56,626 nt of DNA, taken from IMG/VR virus record IMGVR_UViG_3300013233_000139, positions 1 to 56,626 of that record; one strand, written 5' to 3'. This document shows, piece after piece, positions 41,815 through 50,322 of the stretch (the first letter of the stretch is position 1; each line of letters begins with the position of its first letter). This DNA comes from a virus. Under the pieces are notes generated by a model. It searched no databases, was not told where the DNA came from, and worked only from the letters and a program-made list of their open reading frames with translations. A program made the translations under genes and the position numbers.

Positions 41815-43701
41815 ATGTCAGAAATTTACACGCTAGATATTGAGACTAGACCCACAGATCCTAATTGTCAGTATCCATACGCCTTGGAGCCTTGGCGGCT
41901 CCGTCAAGGTAAAGCTGAAATATCCTCTATAGCTGTGTGCAAGCCCGATGAGCAAGTTATCCAGATAGTCAACACAGGGCAAAGTTCCTGGGCCCAAGAT
42001 GTAAGCTCCTTGCTCAAAGACTTACGTGGTAAAACTGTATTCGCACATAATACCGTGTTTGATGTTGCATGGATGATTGCCACTTTGCAGCCTAATAGGA
42101 ACGGTAGAATCCCATCTGAGATAAGAGAAGTAAACTGGATGGATACGATGTTGCTGGCTAAATGGTTAGTTAATGGCCAAAAGGCGGACTCTATCAGGTT
42201 CAGCTTCTCACTTAAGAATTTATGTGCTACATTTTTAGAGCCGTCTAAGGATTTAGATGACTTCTTAGAAGTCAAAAGCGCAGAGGTAGCTGCAGGTGAA
42301 GATGCAGACTACTGGGAAAATCGTGGCCGATTAGACGTAATAATGACACTACGTCTAGCCAAGTTCCTAAGATCTAAGACCAAGCCCAGCATGATAACAG
42401 GTTACAAGACTGAGTGTAAATGCCTCGTAGCGGTATCTAACAGCTGGATAATGGGAATCAGGGTTGACACAGATAAGCTATCTGTTTTAGGGCCAAAATA
42501 TGAGCAGCAGAGATTAAATTTAGCGGAGAGTATAGGCGTGGCACCTACGATGTTCTCATCGCCTAAACAGTTAGGCGTCTTCTTGTTTGACAAGAATGGG
42601 TTTCCAATACGCGAGCGGACTAAGTCTGGTGCACCCAGCACCGCCAAAGATACTCTAATGTGGACTAGGTATGACTTACTTAAGACTAAAGATGAGAGTC
42701 GGATTAAACTGCTAGACACGATAATAGAGGCTAAAGGGCTTAGTACTGTGCTGTCTAAGTATGTGAAGACAACAGAGAAAGCTTTAGATTATACCGGAGA
42801 TGGTTATATCTATGGAGCTCCTCGGATATTCGGGACTTACACTGGCAGATTCACGTATAGCAATGCTACGCTTAAGAAGTTTAAGACCGGGATTGCCTTG
42901 CATCAGATGCCTCGGAAGGCTAAGGATATTAGAGGCATGCTGTTACCACCTGAAGGCATGTCAGTATATGAGGCGGATGCCTCGGGCCAAGAGTCCAGGC
43001 TAATGGCTATCAGGTGTGGCGATCCTACAATGATTAGGATATTTAACGAAGATATGAACTTCCACTCCATGACAGGGTCTAGCATTATTGGCAAGGACTA
43101 CGATGAGTTTGAGGAAGGCCGGGCTGAAGAGCATGGGGCTGGTTACTTCACAGAGCAGCGGCAATTAGGTAAGCTGACTAACTTGTCATGTAACTATAGG
43201 ATCGGCGGCAAAGCATTATCAAATAAAGCATTCATTGATTATGACACATTTATGACCATTGAGACAGGTAACTTTTTAGTTAAAACATTCCAGCGAGCGT
43301 ATAAAGGTATCCCGGACTATTGGAAAGAGGTTGTGGCTACGTCCAGAGCTAATGGCTATACTGAAGAGTTTGGAGGCCGTAGATACAAGTTATGCGAGTG
43401 GTCAGCTCACAGGTGGGCTACAGAGTCATCCGCAATTAATTTCCCCATCCAAGGGGCTGGTGCATCGATGAAGGAGATAGCCATCGCAGAACTATCAGAA
43501 CACTGTCCGGATGCTATGTTCTCACTAGACTTACACGATGCAAGCTTCATGTTTGTAGAAGATCATCTCATGGCAAGCATGGCTGTAGAGATGGATCAGG
43601 TGTTAAAGAACATTGACTACTCCAAATATTGGGGCTTCGAGCCTCCAATCAGGCTGGAGTATGAGTCAGCTAATGGTACTAAATTCTCGGACGTTAAATA
43701 A
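41815..43701 (+). CDS. Family A DNA polymerase with 3'-5' exonuclease (T7-like)
   Basis: 628 residues; AGAGGTAAG ribosome site. The exonuclease has LDIETRP (residues 7-13), FAHNTVFDVAW (about 77-87) and RGRLDVIMT (about 170). Polymerase motif A is DASGQESR (Asp about 387), as in T7 DASGLELR; motif B lies in RQLGKLTNLSCNYRIGG; motif C is LDLHDASFM (about 570-578), where the usual HDE is HDA. The loss of that Glu is seen in the sequence; its effect is unknown. A host processivity factor such as thioredoxin may be used, as in T7, but no binding loop was identified. Confidence 0.93.
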   Translation: MSEIYTLDIETRPTDPNCQYPYALEPWRLRQGKAEISSIAVCKPDEQVIQIVNTGQSSWAQDVSSLLKDLRGKTVFAHNTVFDVAWMIATLQPNRNGRIPSEIREVNWMDTMLLAKWLVNGQKADSIRFSFSLKNLCATFLEPSKDLDDFLEVKSAEVAAGEDADYWENRGRLDVIMTLRLAKFLRSKTKPSMITGYKTECKCLVAVSNSWIMGIRVDTDKLSVLGPKYEQQRLNLAESIGVAPTMFSSPKQLGVFLFDKNGFPIRERTKSGAPSTAKDTLMWTRYDLLKTKDESRIKLLDTIIEAKGLSTVLSKYVKTTEKALDYTGDGYIYGAPRIFGTYTGRFTYSNATLKKFKTGIALHQMPRKAKDIRGMLLPPEGMSVYEADASGQESRLMAIRCGDPTMIRIFNEDMNFHSMTGSSIIGKDYDEFEEGRAEEHGAGYFTEQRQLGKLTNLSCNYRIGGKALSNKAFIDYDTFMTIETGNFLVKTFQRAYKGIPDYWKEVVATSRANGYTEEFGGRRYKLCEWSAHRWATESSAINFPIQGAGASMKEIAIAELSEHCPDAMFSLDLHDASFMFVEDHLMASMAVEMDQVLKNIDYSKYWGFEPPIRLEYESANGTKFSDVK

Positions 43702-43713
43702 GGAGTCACATAA

Positions 43714-44436
43714 ATGACAAGGAAAAGAATAGCGCTAAGTCACTCAAGACTAAACGACTACAACCAATGCCCATTAAAGTTCAAGCTGAAATACTTGGAT
43801 AAGGCCAAGGAATTCAAGATTGACATGGATAAATCCCCGCACCTAGTGCGAGGCACGAATGTCCATGAGGCCCTGGAAAAGGTTATCGTCAAGATTAATG
43901 CGGGTGAGAAGAACTTGCGGATGTCGTCTTTGCCAGAAGTCAACACTGCTATGCCGCTTATTAATAGTCTATTTGATAACTATCAGCGGGTACTGCCAGA
44001 GGCGCAGATTGCTATTGATGATCAGTGGGAGCATTGTGAGTGGTTTAGCCATGATGCATACTACAGAGCAATCTTTGATGCTATCTGTTTAAACAAGACT
44101 GAGGCTTTAATCGTTGACTGGAAGACGGGTAAGTTCAGGGATTATACACCACCTGGTGGCATGGGTCAATTGGAGTTATCCGCAGCAATAGCGTTGTGTT
44201 TATGGCCCCAGATGGACTCTATCACAACGATGTATGTCTATGTTGATCATAAAAAGACTGTTAAGAAGACCGTCACAATGGCTGACAAAGAACGTTTAAT
44301 GGATCACTTTAAAGCAGAGCATGAGAAGGTTAATGCCGATACAGACTTTATAGCTACGACTAATCAGTACTGCAAGTGGTGCGAGGCTACCAAGTCTCAG
44401 TGCAGATTCTCTCGTAAGATGGACCTAACAATATGA
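43714..44436 (+). CDS. Cas4/RecB-like PD-(D/E)XK nuclease
   Basis: 240 residues; AAGGAG site. RLNDYNQCPLKFKLKYL near the N-terminus, RGTNVHEALEKV (about 47), then the catalytic core ALIVDWKTGKF (about 130-140) and QLELSAA. Three C-terminal Cys (YCKWCEATKSQC) with the early Cys (QCPLKF) fit the 4Fe-4S cluster of Cas4/AddB-like nucleases. Probably processes ends during replication and recombination; the neighbours are DNA polymerase, a VRR-NUC and a helicase. Not linked to any CRISPR array. Confidence 0.85.
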   Translation: MTRKRIALSHSRLNDYNQCPLKFKLKYLDKAKEFKIDMDKSPHLVRGTNVHEALEKVIVKINAGEKNLRMSSLPEVNTAMPLINSLFDNYQRVLPEAQIAIDDQWEHCEWFSHDAYYRAIFDAICLNKTEALIVDWKTGKFRDYTPPGGMGQLELSAAIALCLWPQMDSITTMYVYVDHKKTVKKTVTMADKERLMDHFKAEHEKVNADTDFIATTNQYCKWCEATKSQCRFSRKMDLTI

Positions 44437-44672
44437 GCAATGTTATAGGGTTTGGAGGTGAGAGCCAGCCGATAGCGGACGAGTCTCGAGCTAAAATTGC
44501 CATTGGGGAGATGGTTGCGGCCATATCCAGCATGAAATCTGGCTGTGAAGCAGACTTAGTTAGAGAGTTAAACTCTTTTGAGGAGTTTACACAGATGGAA
44601 GTATTTGATATTGAGATCGTGCGTGACGATATGAATAAGATCACTAAGATCGACGTAAAGGTCAAAATATAG
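44433..44672 (+). CDS. Small protein in the replication operon
   Basis: 79 residues, ATG overlapping the nuclease stop (ATGA). MSNVIGFGGESQPIADESRA ... EIVRDDMNKITKIDVKVKI. Similar short acidic proteins accompany phage replication genes; role unknown. Ends at the regulatory cassette. Confidence 0.5.
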   Translation: MSNVIGFGGESQPIADESRAKIAIGEMVAAISSMKSGCEADLVRELNSFEEFTQMEVFDIEIVRDDMNKITKIDVKVKI

Positions 44673-44800
44673 CGCTCTGCCGTCCGCTCTGAACTAAAAT
44701 GAAAAGTAGCAGCTATATGTTACTATATAGAACTAATTTCTATAGATTCAGAGCGCTTGGGAGCGCATAGAATAGTATAATATAAACAACTACTTAGGAG
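44672..44800 (+). repeat. Dispersed palindromic regulatory cassette, copy 3
   Basis: See copies at 4075 and 37503. Here it leads directly to the TTG start of the VRR-NUC gene, with CTTAGGAG as ribosome site. Confidence 0.85.
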
Positions 44801-44806
44801 ATACTG

Positions 44807-45130
44807 TTGGCTCTGACACCTGAAGCTAAGGTAAAACAATTTATTCGTAAATATATGAAGGAGCACTTCCCTGATGCTTGGTTCTACGCACCTCCTGGCG
44901 GCGCGTTCGGTAAGGCCGGCGTACCTGATTATATGTACTTCTGGCATGGCGTATTCATTATGATTGAGGCAAAGGCGGGCCGTAATAAGGCTACGAAGCT
45001 TCAGCTGCGTAATTTGAAGCAAGTTCAAGCGCAGTCTGGAGTAGCTGCAATCGTGACTGATAGAGATATTGCTAAAATGGATTCAATCAGGAAGGCTATA
45101 ATGGAGAAAGCAATTGATTGTTCCGTTTGA
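44807..45130 (+). CDS. VRR-NUC domain nuclease
   Basis: 107 residues from a TTG 6 bases after AGGAG. GKAGVPDYMYFWHG (about 38-51) and FIMIEAKAGRNKATKLQ (about 53-69) are the PD and (D/E)XK halves of the minimal VRR-NUC fold; the C-terminus continues VTDRDIAKMDSIRKAI. Phage members of this size cut branched DNA such as Holliday junctions or flaps. It overlaps the helicase gene by 17 bases, indicating linked function in recombination or packaging clean-up. Confidence 0.85.
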   Translation: MALTPEAKVKQFIRKYMKEHFPDAWFYAPPGGAFGKAGVPDYMYFWHGVFIMIEAKAGRNKATKLQLRNLKQVQAQSGVAAIVTDRDIAKMDSIRKAIMEKAIDCSV

Positions 45131-46499
45131 CGAATACCATTGGCCTATGAAGAATAAGGAGCACAAGCCGTTCGATCACCAGGTGGAATCCGTCAAGTTC
45201 TTGTTATCTAATAAGCGAGCCTTTAACTTCTCAGACCTTGGCACCGGCAAGACTTTATCTGCGCTATGGGCGGCAGACTTCTTACTACTGAACAATAAAA
45301 TCAATAAAGTGTTGGTGGTTGCGCCGTTATCCACTCTGGGCGCGGTATGGGGTCAAGAGATCTTTTATAACTTGCCATACAGAAAGTATGTCATAGTGCA
45401 TGGGTCTAAACCCAAGCGGCTTGCCTTACTTAACTCCGCAGCCGACTTTTACATAATTAACCATGATGGTGTAACGACTACAGAGATAAATATAATCAAT
45501 CAGAAGTTCGACCTGATTATAATCGATGAGCTCACTGCTTATAAGAGTTTTGGGACTAATAGGAGTAAGGCTATGCGGAATATAGCCAATCACTCTGCAG
45601 CTGTATGGGGTATGACTGGAGACCCAACCCCTAATACCCCCACTGAGGCATTTGGTCAGGCCCATGTGGTTAACCCTGCGAATAAATTATTGCCCAAGTA
45701 CTTTACGAAGTTCAGACAATCCGTAGAGTACCAGCTAAATCAATTTACGTGGCTACCTAAGGCTGACGCCAAGAAGATCGTTAGCCAAGTGTTACGGCCA
45801 TCAATAAGGTTTAAACGTGATATGTGTATTGACATACCTCCGTGTCAGTATATAGATAAGATCGTTGAGTTTACCAGCCAGCAAAAAGAGTATTATGAGC
45901 AGATGAAGGAAGACCTCCTGATTGAGTATGAAGCAGGTGAGATAACCGCATCTAACGCAGCCGTGAAGGCTATGAAGCTTTTGCAAGTGGCCGCTGGAGG
46001 TGTAAAAGACTCAGAAGGCCAGGATGTAGATATTGACTCTAAAACTAGGGACGATGAGCTGTGGCATATCTTTGAAGAGACTAGTCACCATAAGTTAGTC
46101 ATATTTTGCACTTTCAGAGCTGCTATAAGAAAGACTGTCAACATGTTTATAGGCAAAAAAGTTAAGGTGGACACTATAAATGGGAGTGTGTCACAAAAGA
46201 AGCGGGCCGACCTTATTAGAGACTTCCAAGAGGGTGACTTGCAAGTGCTGGTTATCCAGCCACAGTCCTCAGCTCACGGAATTACTTTAACTGCAGCCAG
46301 TACTATCGTGTGGCAATCTCTCATAGCGTCTGGCGAGATCTATAAGCAAGCTAATGGCCGCATCACTAGGGCTGGCCAGACCAGAAAGCAGTTGGTTATC
46401 CACTTGATTGGTTGTAAAGCAGAGAGGCATATCTTGGATATACTTAACGGCAAGGGCAGGATGTCTGCAGAGATTCTCGGCATGTTTGAGGAGCTCTAA
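45114..46499 (+). CDS. SNF2/SF2-like DNA helicase
   Basis: 461 residues from a TTG with a GGAGAAAG site inside the VRR-NUC gene. Walker A is DLGTGKT (about 41-47), motif II IIIDELTAYKS (about 134-144, DELT in place of DEAH), motif III GMTGDPTPN, and motif VI NGRITRAGQT (about 412-421). The compact size matches phage SNF2-like helicases that partner VRR-NUC proteins. Probably used in branch migration or fork rescue. Confidence 0.9.
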   Translation: MIVPFDEYHWPMKNKEHKPFDHQVESVKFLLSNKRAFNFSDLGTGKTLSALWAADFLLLNNKINKVLVVAPLSTLGAVWGQEIFYNLPYRKYVIVHGSKPKRLALLNSAADFYIINHDGVTTTEINIINQKFDLIIIDELTAYKSFGTNRSKAMRNIANHSAAVWGMTGDPTPNTPTEAFGQAHVVNPANKLLPKYFTKFRQSVEYQLNQFTWLPKADAKKIVSQVLRPSIRFKRDMCIDIPPCQYIDKIVEFTSQQKEYYEQMKEDLLIEYEAGEITASNAAVKAMKLLQVAAGGVKDSEGQDVDIDSKTRDDELWHIFEETSHHKLVIFCTFRAAIRKTVNMFIGKKVKVDTINGSVSQKKRADLIRDFQEGDLQVLVIQPQSSAHGITLTAASTIVWQSLIASGEIYKQANGRITRAGQTRKQLVIHLIGCKAERHILDILNGKGRMSAEILGMFEEL

Positions 46500-46508
46500 T
46501 TTAATCAG

Positions 46509-46537
46509 TATACATTACATAGTCAGTCTAGTATAAT
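46509..46537 (+). promoter_or_regulatory. Promoter before the 128-aa gene
   Basis: TATACA (46509-46514)-17-TATAAT (46532-46537) in the 72-bp gap after the helicase. Confidence 0.65.
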
Positions 46538-46571
46538 TTCTATATGCTGCAATAGTAATAAGGAGAATAAA

Positions 46572-46958
46572 ATGGATATCGATGAAGCTGTATCTGAAGT
46601 GGTACGCATTCGGGATGACTTGGATAGTCATCGTAAAGAGTTTAAGGCGTATGAGGCGGATGCCAAGTCACGTATTGACGAGCTGTCTATGTGGCTACGG
46701 GATAAGGCCGACGATCTAGGCGTTGACTCATTCAAAACCAGGTCAGGCACGGCTTATCGAGCTGTTAAAACATCTTACAGATCAGGGAACTGGGACGAGT
46801 TCCTTGAGTGGGTCAAACGCACTGATAATTTTCAGTGTCTTGAGAAGCGGGTGGCTAAAAACGCCACCAAGGAGATCCATGAGGACACTGGTGAAGTTCC
46901 ACCAGGCGTGGACTACTTGGCAGAAGTTGAAATCCAAGTACGACGTCCATCTAAATAA
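46572..46958 (+). CDS. Conserved phage replication-associated protein
   Basis: 128 residues; AAGGAG site. An N-terminal coiled-coil (AVSEVVRIRDDLDSHRKEFK) is followed by SFKTRSGTAYRAVKTSY and the tail EDTGEVPPGVDYLAEVEIQV, a pattern I know from many tailed phages next to ssDNA-binding and recombination genes. Function not established; possibly part of an ssDNA annealing or binding complex with the next gene, 11 bases away. Confidence 0.55.
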   Translation: MDIDEAVSEVVRIRDDLDSHRKEFKAYEADAKSRIDELSMWLRDKADDLGVDSFKTRSGTAYRAVKTSYRSGNWDEFLEWVKRTDNFQCLEKRVAKNATKEIHEDTGEVPPGVDYLAEVEIQVRRPSK

Positions 46959-46969
46959 TATAGGAGAAC

Positions 46970-47812
46970 ATGAAAATGTCTACAAATGTAACACCGCTGG
47001 AAAAGCCAGCATATCTCAATTCAGTCGATGCTGGGGATGATGCCGCGTCCTTGGCTGCATCATCTACGTCTGTGCCACGGATTTCGCTCAAAGGCCGAAA
47101 ATATCGTATGATTGAAGGCGGTGAGGAAGTCCATAAGGCTGATACACTTAAGGTTATCATCTTGGGTATTGAGCCCGAAGGCTCTAAATTCATTAAAGCC
47201 TACTATGACGGTCCGTACAACCCTCAAGATACTGCTCCGCCTGATTGTGCAAGCTCAACTGGACTATATCCAGACGGTTGGGTCCAACAGCCTCAGTCAG
47301 ACCGTTGCATGACTTGCCCAAAGAATCAGTTTGGTTCGGCTACTAGCATGTCAGGCAAAAAGGCCAAGGCTTGCAAAGACAGCAAGAGGGCTTGGGTCCA
47401 AGTGCTACCAATTGAGGGCGTAAACCACGATCCTGAGACCATCTATGCTATGGGAATTCCTGTAACGTCATTGCGGTCCGCTGCAGAGTATGGCCGGACT
47501 GTTAAGGCTCAGGGCGTACCTTTGGCCGTATGTATCACAGAACTAAGCATGGAAGACTCTGAATTCCCACAGATTGCTTTTCAGCTGACTGGATTCCTTG
47601 ATGAGTCTGCAGGCTTGAAGGCTATTGATGTAAGCAATAAGAAGTCTTGGCAAGTGGTGGAATCTCCTCGTGAAGATCAGCCTAAGCTGGCAAAGCCTGA
47701 TTATCTTAAAGCTGTGGAAGATAAATCAGAGTCAACTCCTGCAGAAACTGTGGAGCCGGCTGCTAAGGCTCCTACCGCTGCTAGCGTCGATAGCGTAGTA
47801 GATAGCTGGTAA
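46970..47812 (+). CDS. Zinc-containing putative ssDNA-binding protein
   Basis: 280 residues; AGGAGAACATGAAAATG gives two possible starts two codons apart. Central motif SDRCMTCPKNQFGSATSMSG ending KACKDSKR plus PPDCASSTGLYPDGW resembles a widespread phage protein with a Cys cluster. The C-terminal 45 residues are disordered and acidic/Ala-rich (PAETVEPAAKAPTAASV), like SSB tails. It closes the replication operon and is followed by a strong hairpin. Confidence 0.5.
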   Translation: MKMSTNVTPLEKPAYLNSVDAGDDAASLAASSTSVPRISLKGRKYRMIEGGEEVHKADTLKVIILGIEPEGSKFIKAYYDGPYNPQDTAPPDCASSTGLYPDGWVQQPQSDRCMTCPKNQFGSATSMSGKKAKACKDSKRAWVQVLPIEGVNHDPETIYAMGIPVTSLRSAAEYGRTVKAQGVPLAVCITELSMEDSEFPQIAFQLTGFLDESAGLKAIDVSNKKSWQVVESPREDQPKLAKPDYLKAVEDKSESTPAETVEPAAKAPTAASVDSVVDSW

Positions 47813-47820
47813 ATAATGTA

Positions 47821-47847
47821 GGACCTCAGGCACGATGCCTGAGGTCC
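47821..47847 (+). terminator. Hairpin between replication and hypermodification genes
   Basis: A 12-bp perfect stem with CGA loop (GGACCTCAGGCA and complement). No U-run follows, so it may attenuate or process the transcript rather than fully end it. Confidence 0.55.
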
Positions 47848-47867
47848 TAACCCATATGGAGAATTAG

Positions 47868-49460
47868 ATGGTTGATTTAGTACTGACACTGGGGCATAAC
47901 TCCAGTGCGATTGCCGTTGATGACGGCGTTATTCTTGATGGATATGAAGAGGAGCGGTTCACAGGCTTAAAAGCGGATAGTGACTACCCGCGTAACTGTA
48001 TTGATAGGCTCTGTGACACTTATGCCTTCGATACAGCTTACGTCAGTCACTGGAATGTTGACGGGGTATTAGCTGACGATAAACATTTTGATAGGTCACA
48101 TATCATGAGCGTCGTCGATAAGGTGATAAGTGTCAACACTAAATTCACTCATCACGATGCACATGCTATGTCGGCAGTAGTCTTTGCTGGAGAGGCTTAT
48201 ACTCAAGATTGCTTAATGATTGTAGCGGATGGCTTCGGTACTATGGGCGAGGTCATGTCCATGTATAACGTGCACAATGGCAAACCCAAACTGTTTAGCC
48301 GCTTCTTTGGCTATGAGAAGTCTTTAGGTCTATACTATCAGTATGCAACATCGTATATGGGTATGAAAGAGCATAACCATGAGTATAAAATGTTGGCTTA
48401 CGAGACCTTGATTTCCAGTATCGATGTTGACACGGACGCTCTCAACAAAGTAACCTTGAAGAAGGCCACAAAGATTATCAATAGTTACACAGCTCGTGAG
48501 CTGCATCGTGAAACGGATCCTCTGCGGATGGTATCAGCTTTAGGTGTAGTTAAGCAGCAAGTCCATGCGTTTTGTGATGACGTGGTAGCCTGCATTGAGT
48601 CGGATAATCCTACGGAGCATGAAATCAGGGTGGTAGTGTCCTTTGCTATACAGCATATAGTGGAGAGAGTCATGGCCCACATGTGCAAAGGGTCTCATAG
48701 CAAGTTACTATTAGTCGGAGGTCTATTCTATAACGTGAAGCTTAATTGGCTCCTGTCTATGGACCATGAGGTGTGCGTCATGCCTATTGCTGGGGACCAA
48801 GGTGCTGGTTTAGGGGTCTACGCACATTATAATCACTTGCAGTGGCCAGATCATATATTCTGGGGATCTCGTGATCTAACTAATTTCCAGCCGGATGACG
48901 ATGTGTTAGTGTATAAGTCTATGGACGATGCTATGTCATCAATTATCATGGAGTTAAAGTATACGGGATTTGTGAACTTGGTGCGAGGCGCTATGGAGTT
49001 TGGGCCTCGATCCTTATGCAACACCTGCACGCTTGGGTTGCCGACTGAAGAAGTTGTTGATACCATAAACCAAATGAACGGTCGTACCAGTGAAATGCCG
49101 ATGGCGCCTGTAGTGACGCAGAGTCAATACGATCAATACTTTAAAAATAACGAATCTGTGTATAAGTCATCAGAGTACATGATAATCGCCAGACAATATA
49201 AAGACGGAATGTCTAAGAATGTCAAAGGCGTAGCCCATGAGTACCCAAAAATGAATTTACACACTGGAAGGCCACAAGTTACAAAGGACCCACATCTGGT
49301 AACCCTTTTAGATACATTCGGGCCTCTTATCAATAGCAGCTATAATTACCATGGCCGCCCTATTGTTTTTGAGCGAGAGAGCATCTTGAGCTCATTAGTT
49401 TTACAGCGTCAAGCGTTGCCTGACGTTAATTTCCAAACCTTTATTATAACAGGAGAATAA
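47868..49460 (+). CDS. Carbamoyltransferase (NodU/CmcH/TobZ family), probable DNA 5-hydroxymethyl-dC modifier
   Basis: 530 residues, full length. LTLGHNSSAIAV (7-18) is the N-terminal motif of the Kae1-like domain; THHDAHAMSA (94-103) is the metal-binding HHxxH; VADGFGTMGE and LLVGGLFYNVKLN belong to the carbamoyl-adenylate site; GAMEFGPRSL (about 367) and INSSYNYHGRPIVF mark the C-terminal YrdC-like part that uses carbamoyl phosphate and ATP. The family transfers carbamoyl to hydroxyl groups. Here it heads a cassette with a dCMP hydroxymethylase-like enzyme, so the likely target is the hydroxymethyl group on cytosine (in DNA or nucleotide). Target inferred from neighbours. Confidence 0.88.
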   Translation: MVDLVLTLGHNSSAIAVDDGVILDGYEEERFTGLKADSDYPRNCIDRLCDTYAFDTAYVSHWNVDGVLADDKHFDRSHIMSVVDKVISVNTKFTHHDAHAMSAVVFAGEAYTQDCLMIVADGFGTMGEVMSMYNVHNGKPKLFSRFFGYEKSLGLYYQYATSYMGMKEHNHEYKMLAYETLISSIDVDTDALNKVTLKKATKIINSYTARELHRETDPLRMVSALGVVKQQVHAFCDDVVACIESDNPTEHEIRVVVSFAIQHIVERVMAHMCKGSHSKLLLVGGLFYNVKLNWLLSMDHEVCVMPIAGDQGAGLGVYAHYNHLQWPDHIFWGSRDLTNFQPDDDVLVYKSMDDAMSSIIMELKYTGFVNLVRGAMEFGPRSLCNTCTLGLPTEEVVDTINQMNGRTSEMPMAPVVTQSQYDQYFKNNESVYKSSEYMIIARQYKDGMSKNVKGVAHEYPKMNLHTGRPQVTKDPHLVTLLDTFGPLINSSYNYHGRPIVFERESILSSLVLQRQALPDVNFQTFIITGE

Positions 49461-49462
49461 TT

Positions 49463-49864
49463 ATGTTTGCACAAAATGTAGCAGAGTTTAATGAGAAAGT
49501 ACTAAAGATTGCACCACGAAAGCCTACAATGCTTAAACCTGAGGAGTTTGATATCTCTGTAAAAGCATTACGTGAAGAAGTGGATGAGTTTGTAGTATCT
49601 ACCACTATGGGTGATTATATTGGATGTGTCGATGCTATCATTGACTTGCAGTATTTCGCGTATGGCGTATTGTACAAGATGGGCTTAACGCCGGAGATAA
49701 TTTCTGAGATTGCTCAAGCTGTTCATGATGCCAATATGACTAAGAAATTAGGGGTTGTGGCAAAACGTGGTGATGGATCTGCCGCGGACGCTATCAAGCC
49801 TGAAGGTTGGGTCCCACCAGAAGTGCAGATTGCAAATATCCTCGATAAGCACGAATGCTTATAG
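49463..49864 (+). CDS. MazG-like NTP pyrophosphohydrolase
   Basis: 133 residues; AGGAG site and two bases from the previous stop. The all-alpha pyrophosphatase motif is visible as ALREEVDEF (about 34-42) and DAIIDLQYFAYG (about 54-65), with VHDANMTKKLG after it. In T4-like phages a dCTPase removes dCTP so that only modified cytosine enters DNA; this all-alpha enzyme could do the same. Substrate is inferred; dUTP or others are possible. Confidence 0.78.
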   Translation: MFAQNVAEFNEKVLKIAPRKPTMLKPEEFDISVKALREEVDEFVVSTTMGDYIGCVDAIIDLQYFAYGVLYKMGLTPEIISEIAQAVHDANMTKKLGVVAKRGDGSAADAIKPEGWVPPEVQIANILDKHECL

Positions 49865-50322
49865 TTGAAGGCATGGATGGTAGCGGCAAGAGTACTCTTG
49901 CCGCTATCCTATCCAAGAACCCATACCATCCACAAGGCCACCCAAAGGATTACACTGAGGCTCTGCCATATATGGTTGACCAGGTAACCATGTTAAACAG
50001 TGGGACTGTGTTGGACCGTTGCACTTGTGTGTCGACAATGGCATATAGATTAGACCAGCCACTAGATGGTAAGTTAATGGATATGGCCTTATCTTTACAC
50101 GAGCGAGGTGCTATATTCATATATTGCCGTCCACCTACGGAGTTGATGCTGGATATAGCCTCTCATGAGCCGTCTGAGTTTGACACCGCTTACACTCTGA
50201 AAATCTTAAAAGATCACGCCGCGGAGATAATTACTCGATACGACAAGATATTCTCAGTTATCCCGCATATACGTTACGATTACACAAAAGGAATAATTCA
50301 TGAAAGCCAAACTGCAACCTAA
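49855..50322 (+). CDS. Deoxynucleoside monophosphate kinase (thymidylate-kinase-like)
   Basis: 155 residues, starting inside the end of the previous gene. P-loop VEGMDGSGKSTLA (residues 4-16), then VLDRCTCVSTMAYRLD (DRx motif, about 58) and FIYCRPP. Short for the family (about 200), with a reduced lid. Would convert the hydroxymethylated dCMP to the diphosphate, as T4 gp1 does. It overlaps the hydroxymethylase gene by 23 bases, supporting this link. Confidence 0.75.
   Translation: MLIVEGMDGSGKSTLAAILSKNPYHPQGHPKDYTEALPYMVDQVTMLNSGTVLDRCTCVSTMAYRLDQPLDGKLMDMALSLHERGAIFIYCRPPTELMLDIASHEPSEFDTAYTLKILKDHAAEIITRYDKIFSVIPHIRYDYTKGIIHESQTAT

Noticed and set aside
42800-43003. Frames overlapping the DNA polymerase gene in other phases
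   Set aside because: Shadows without start signals or plausible protein composition.
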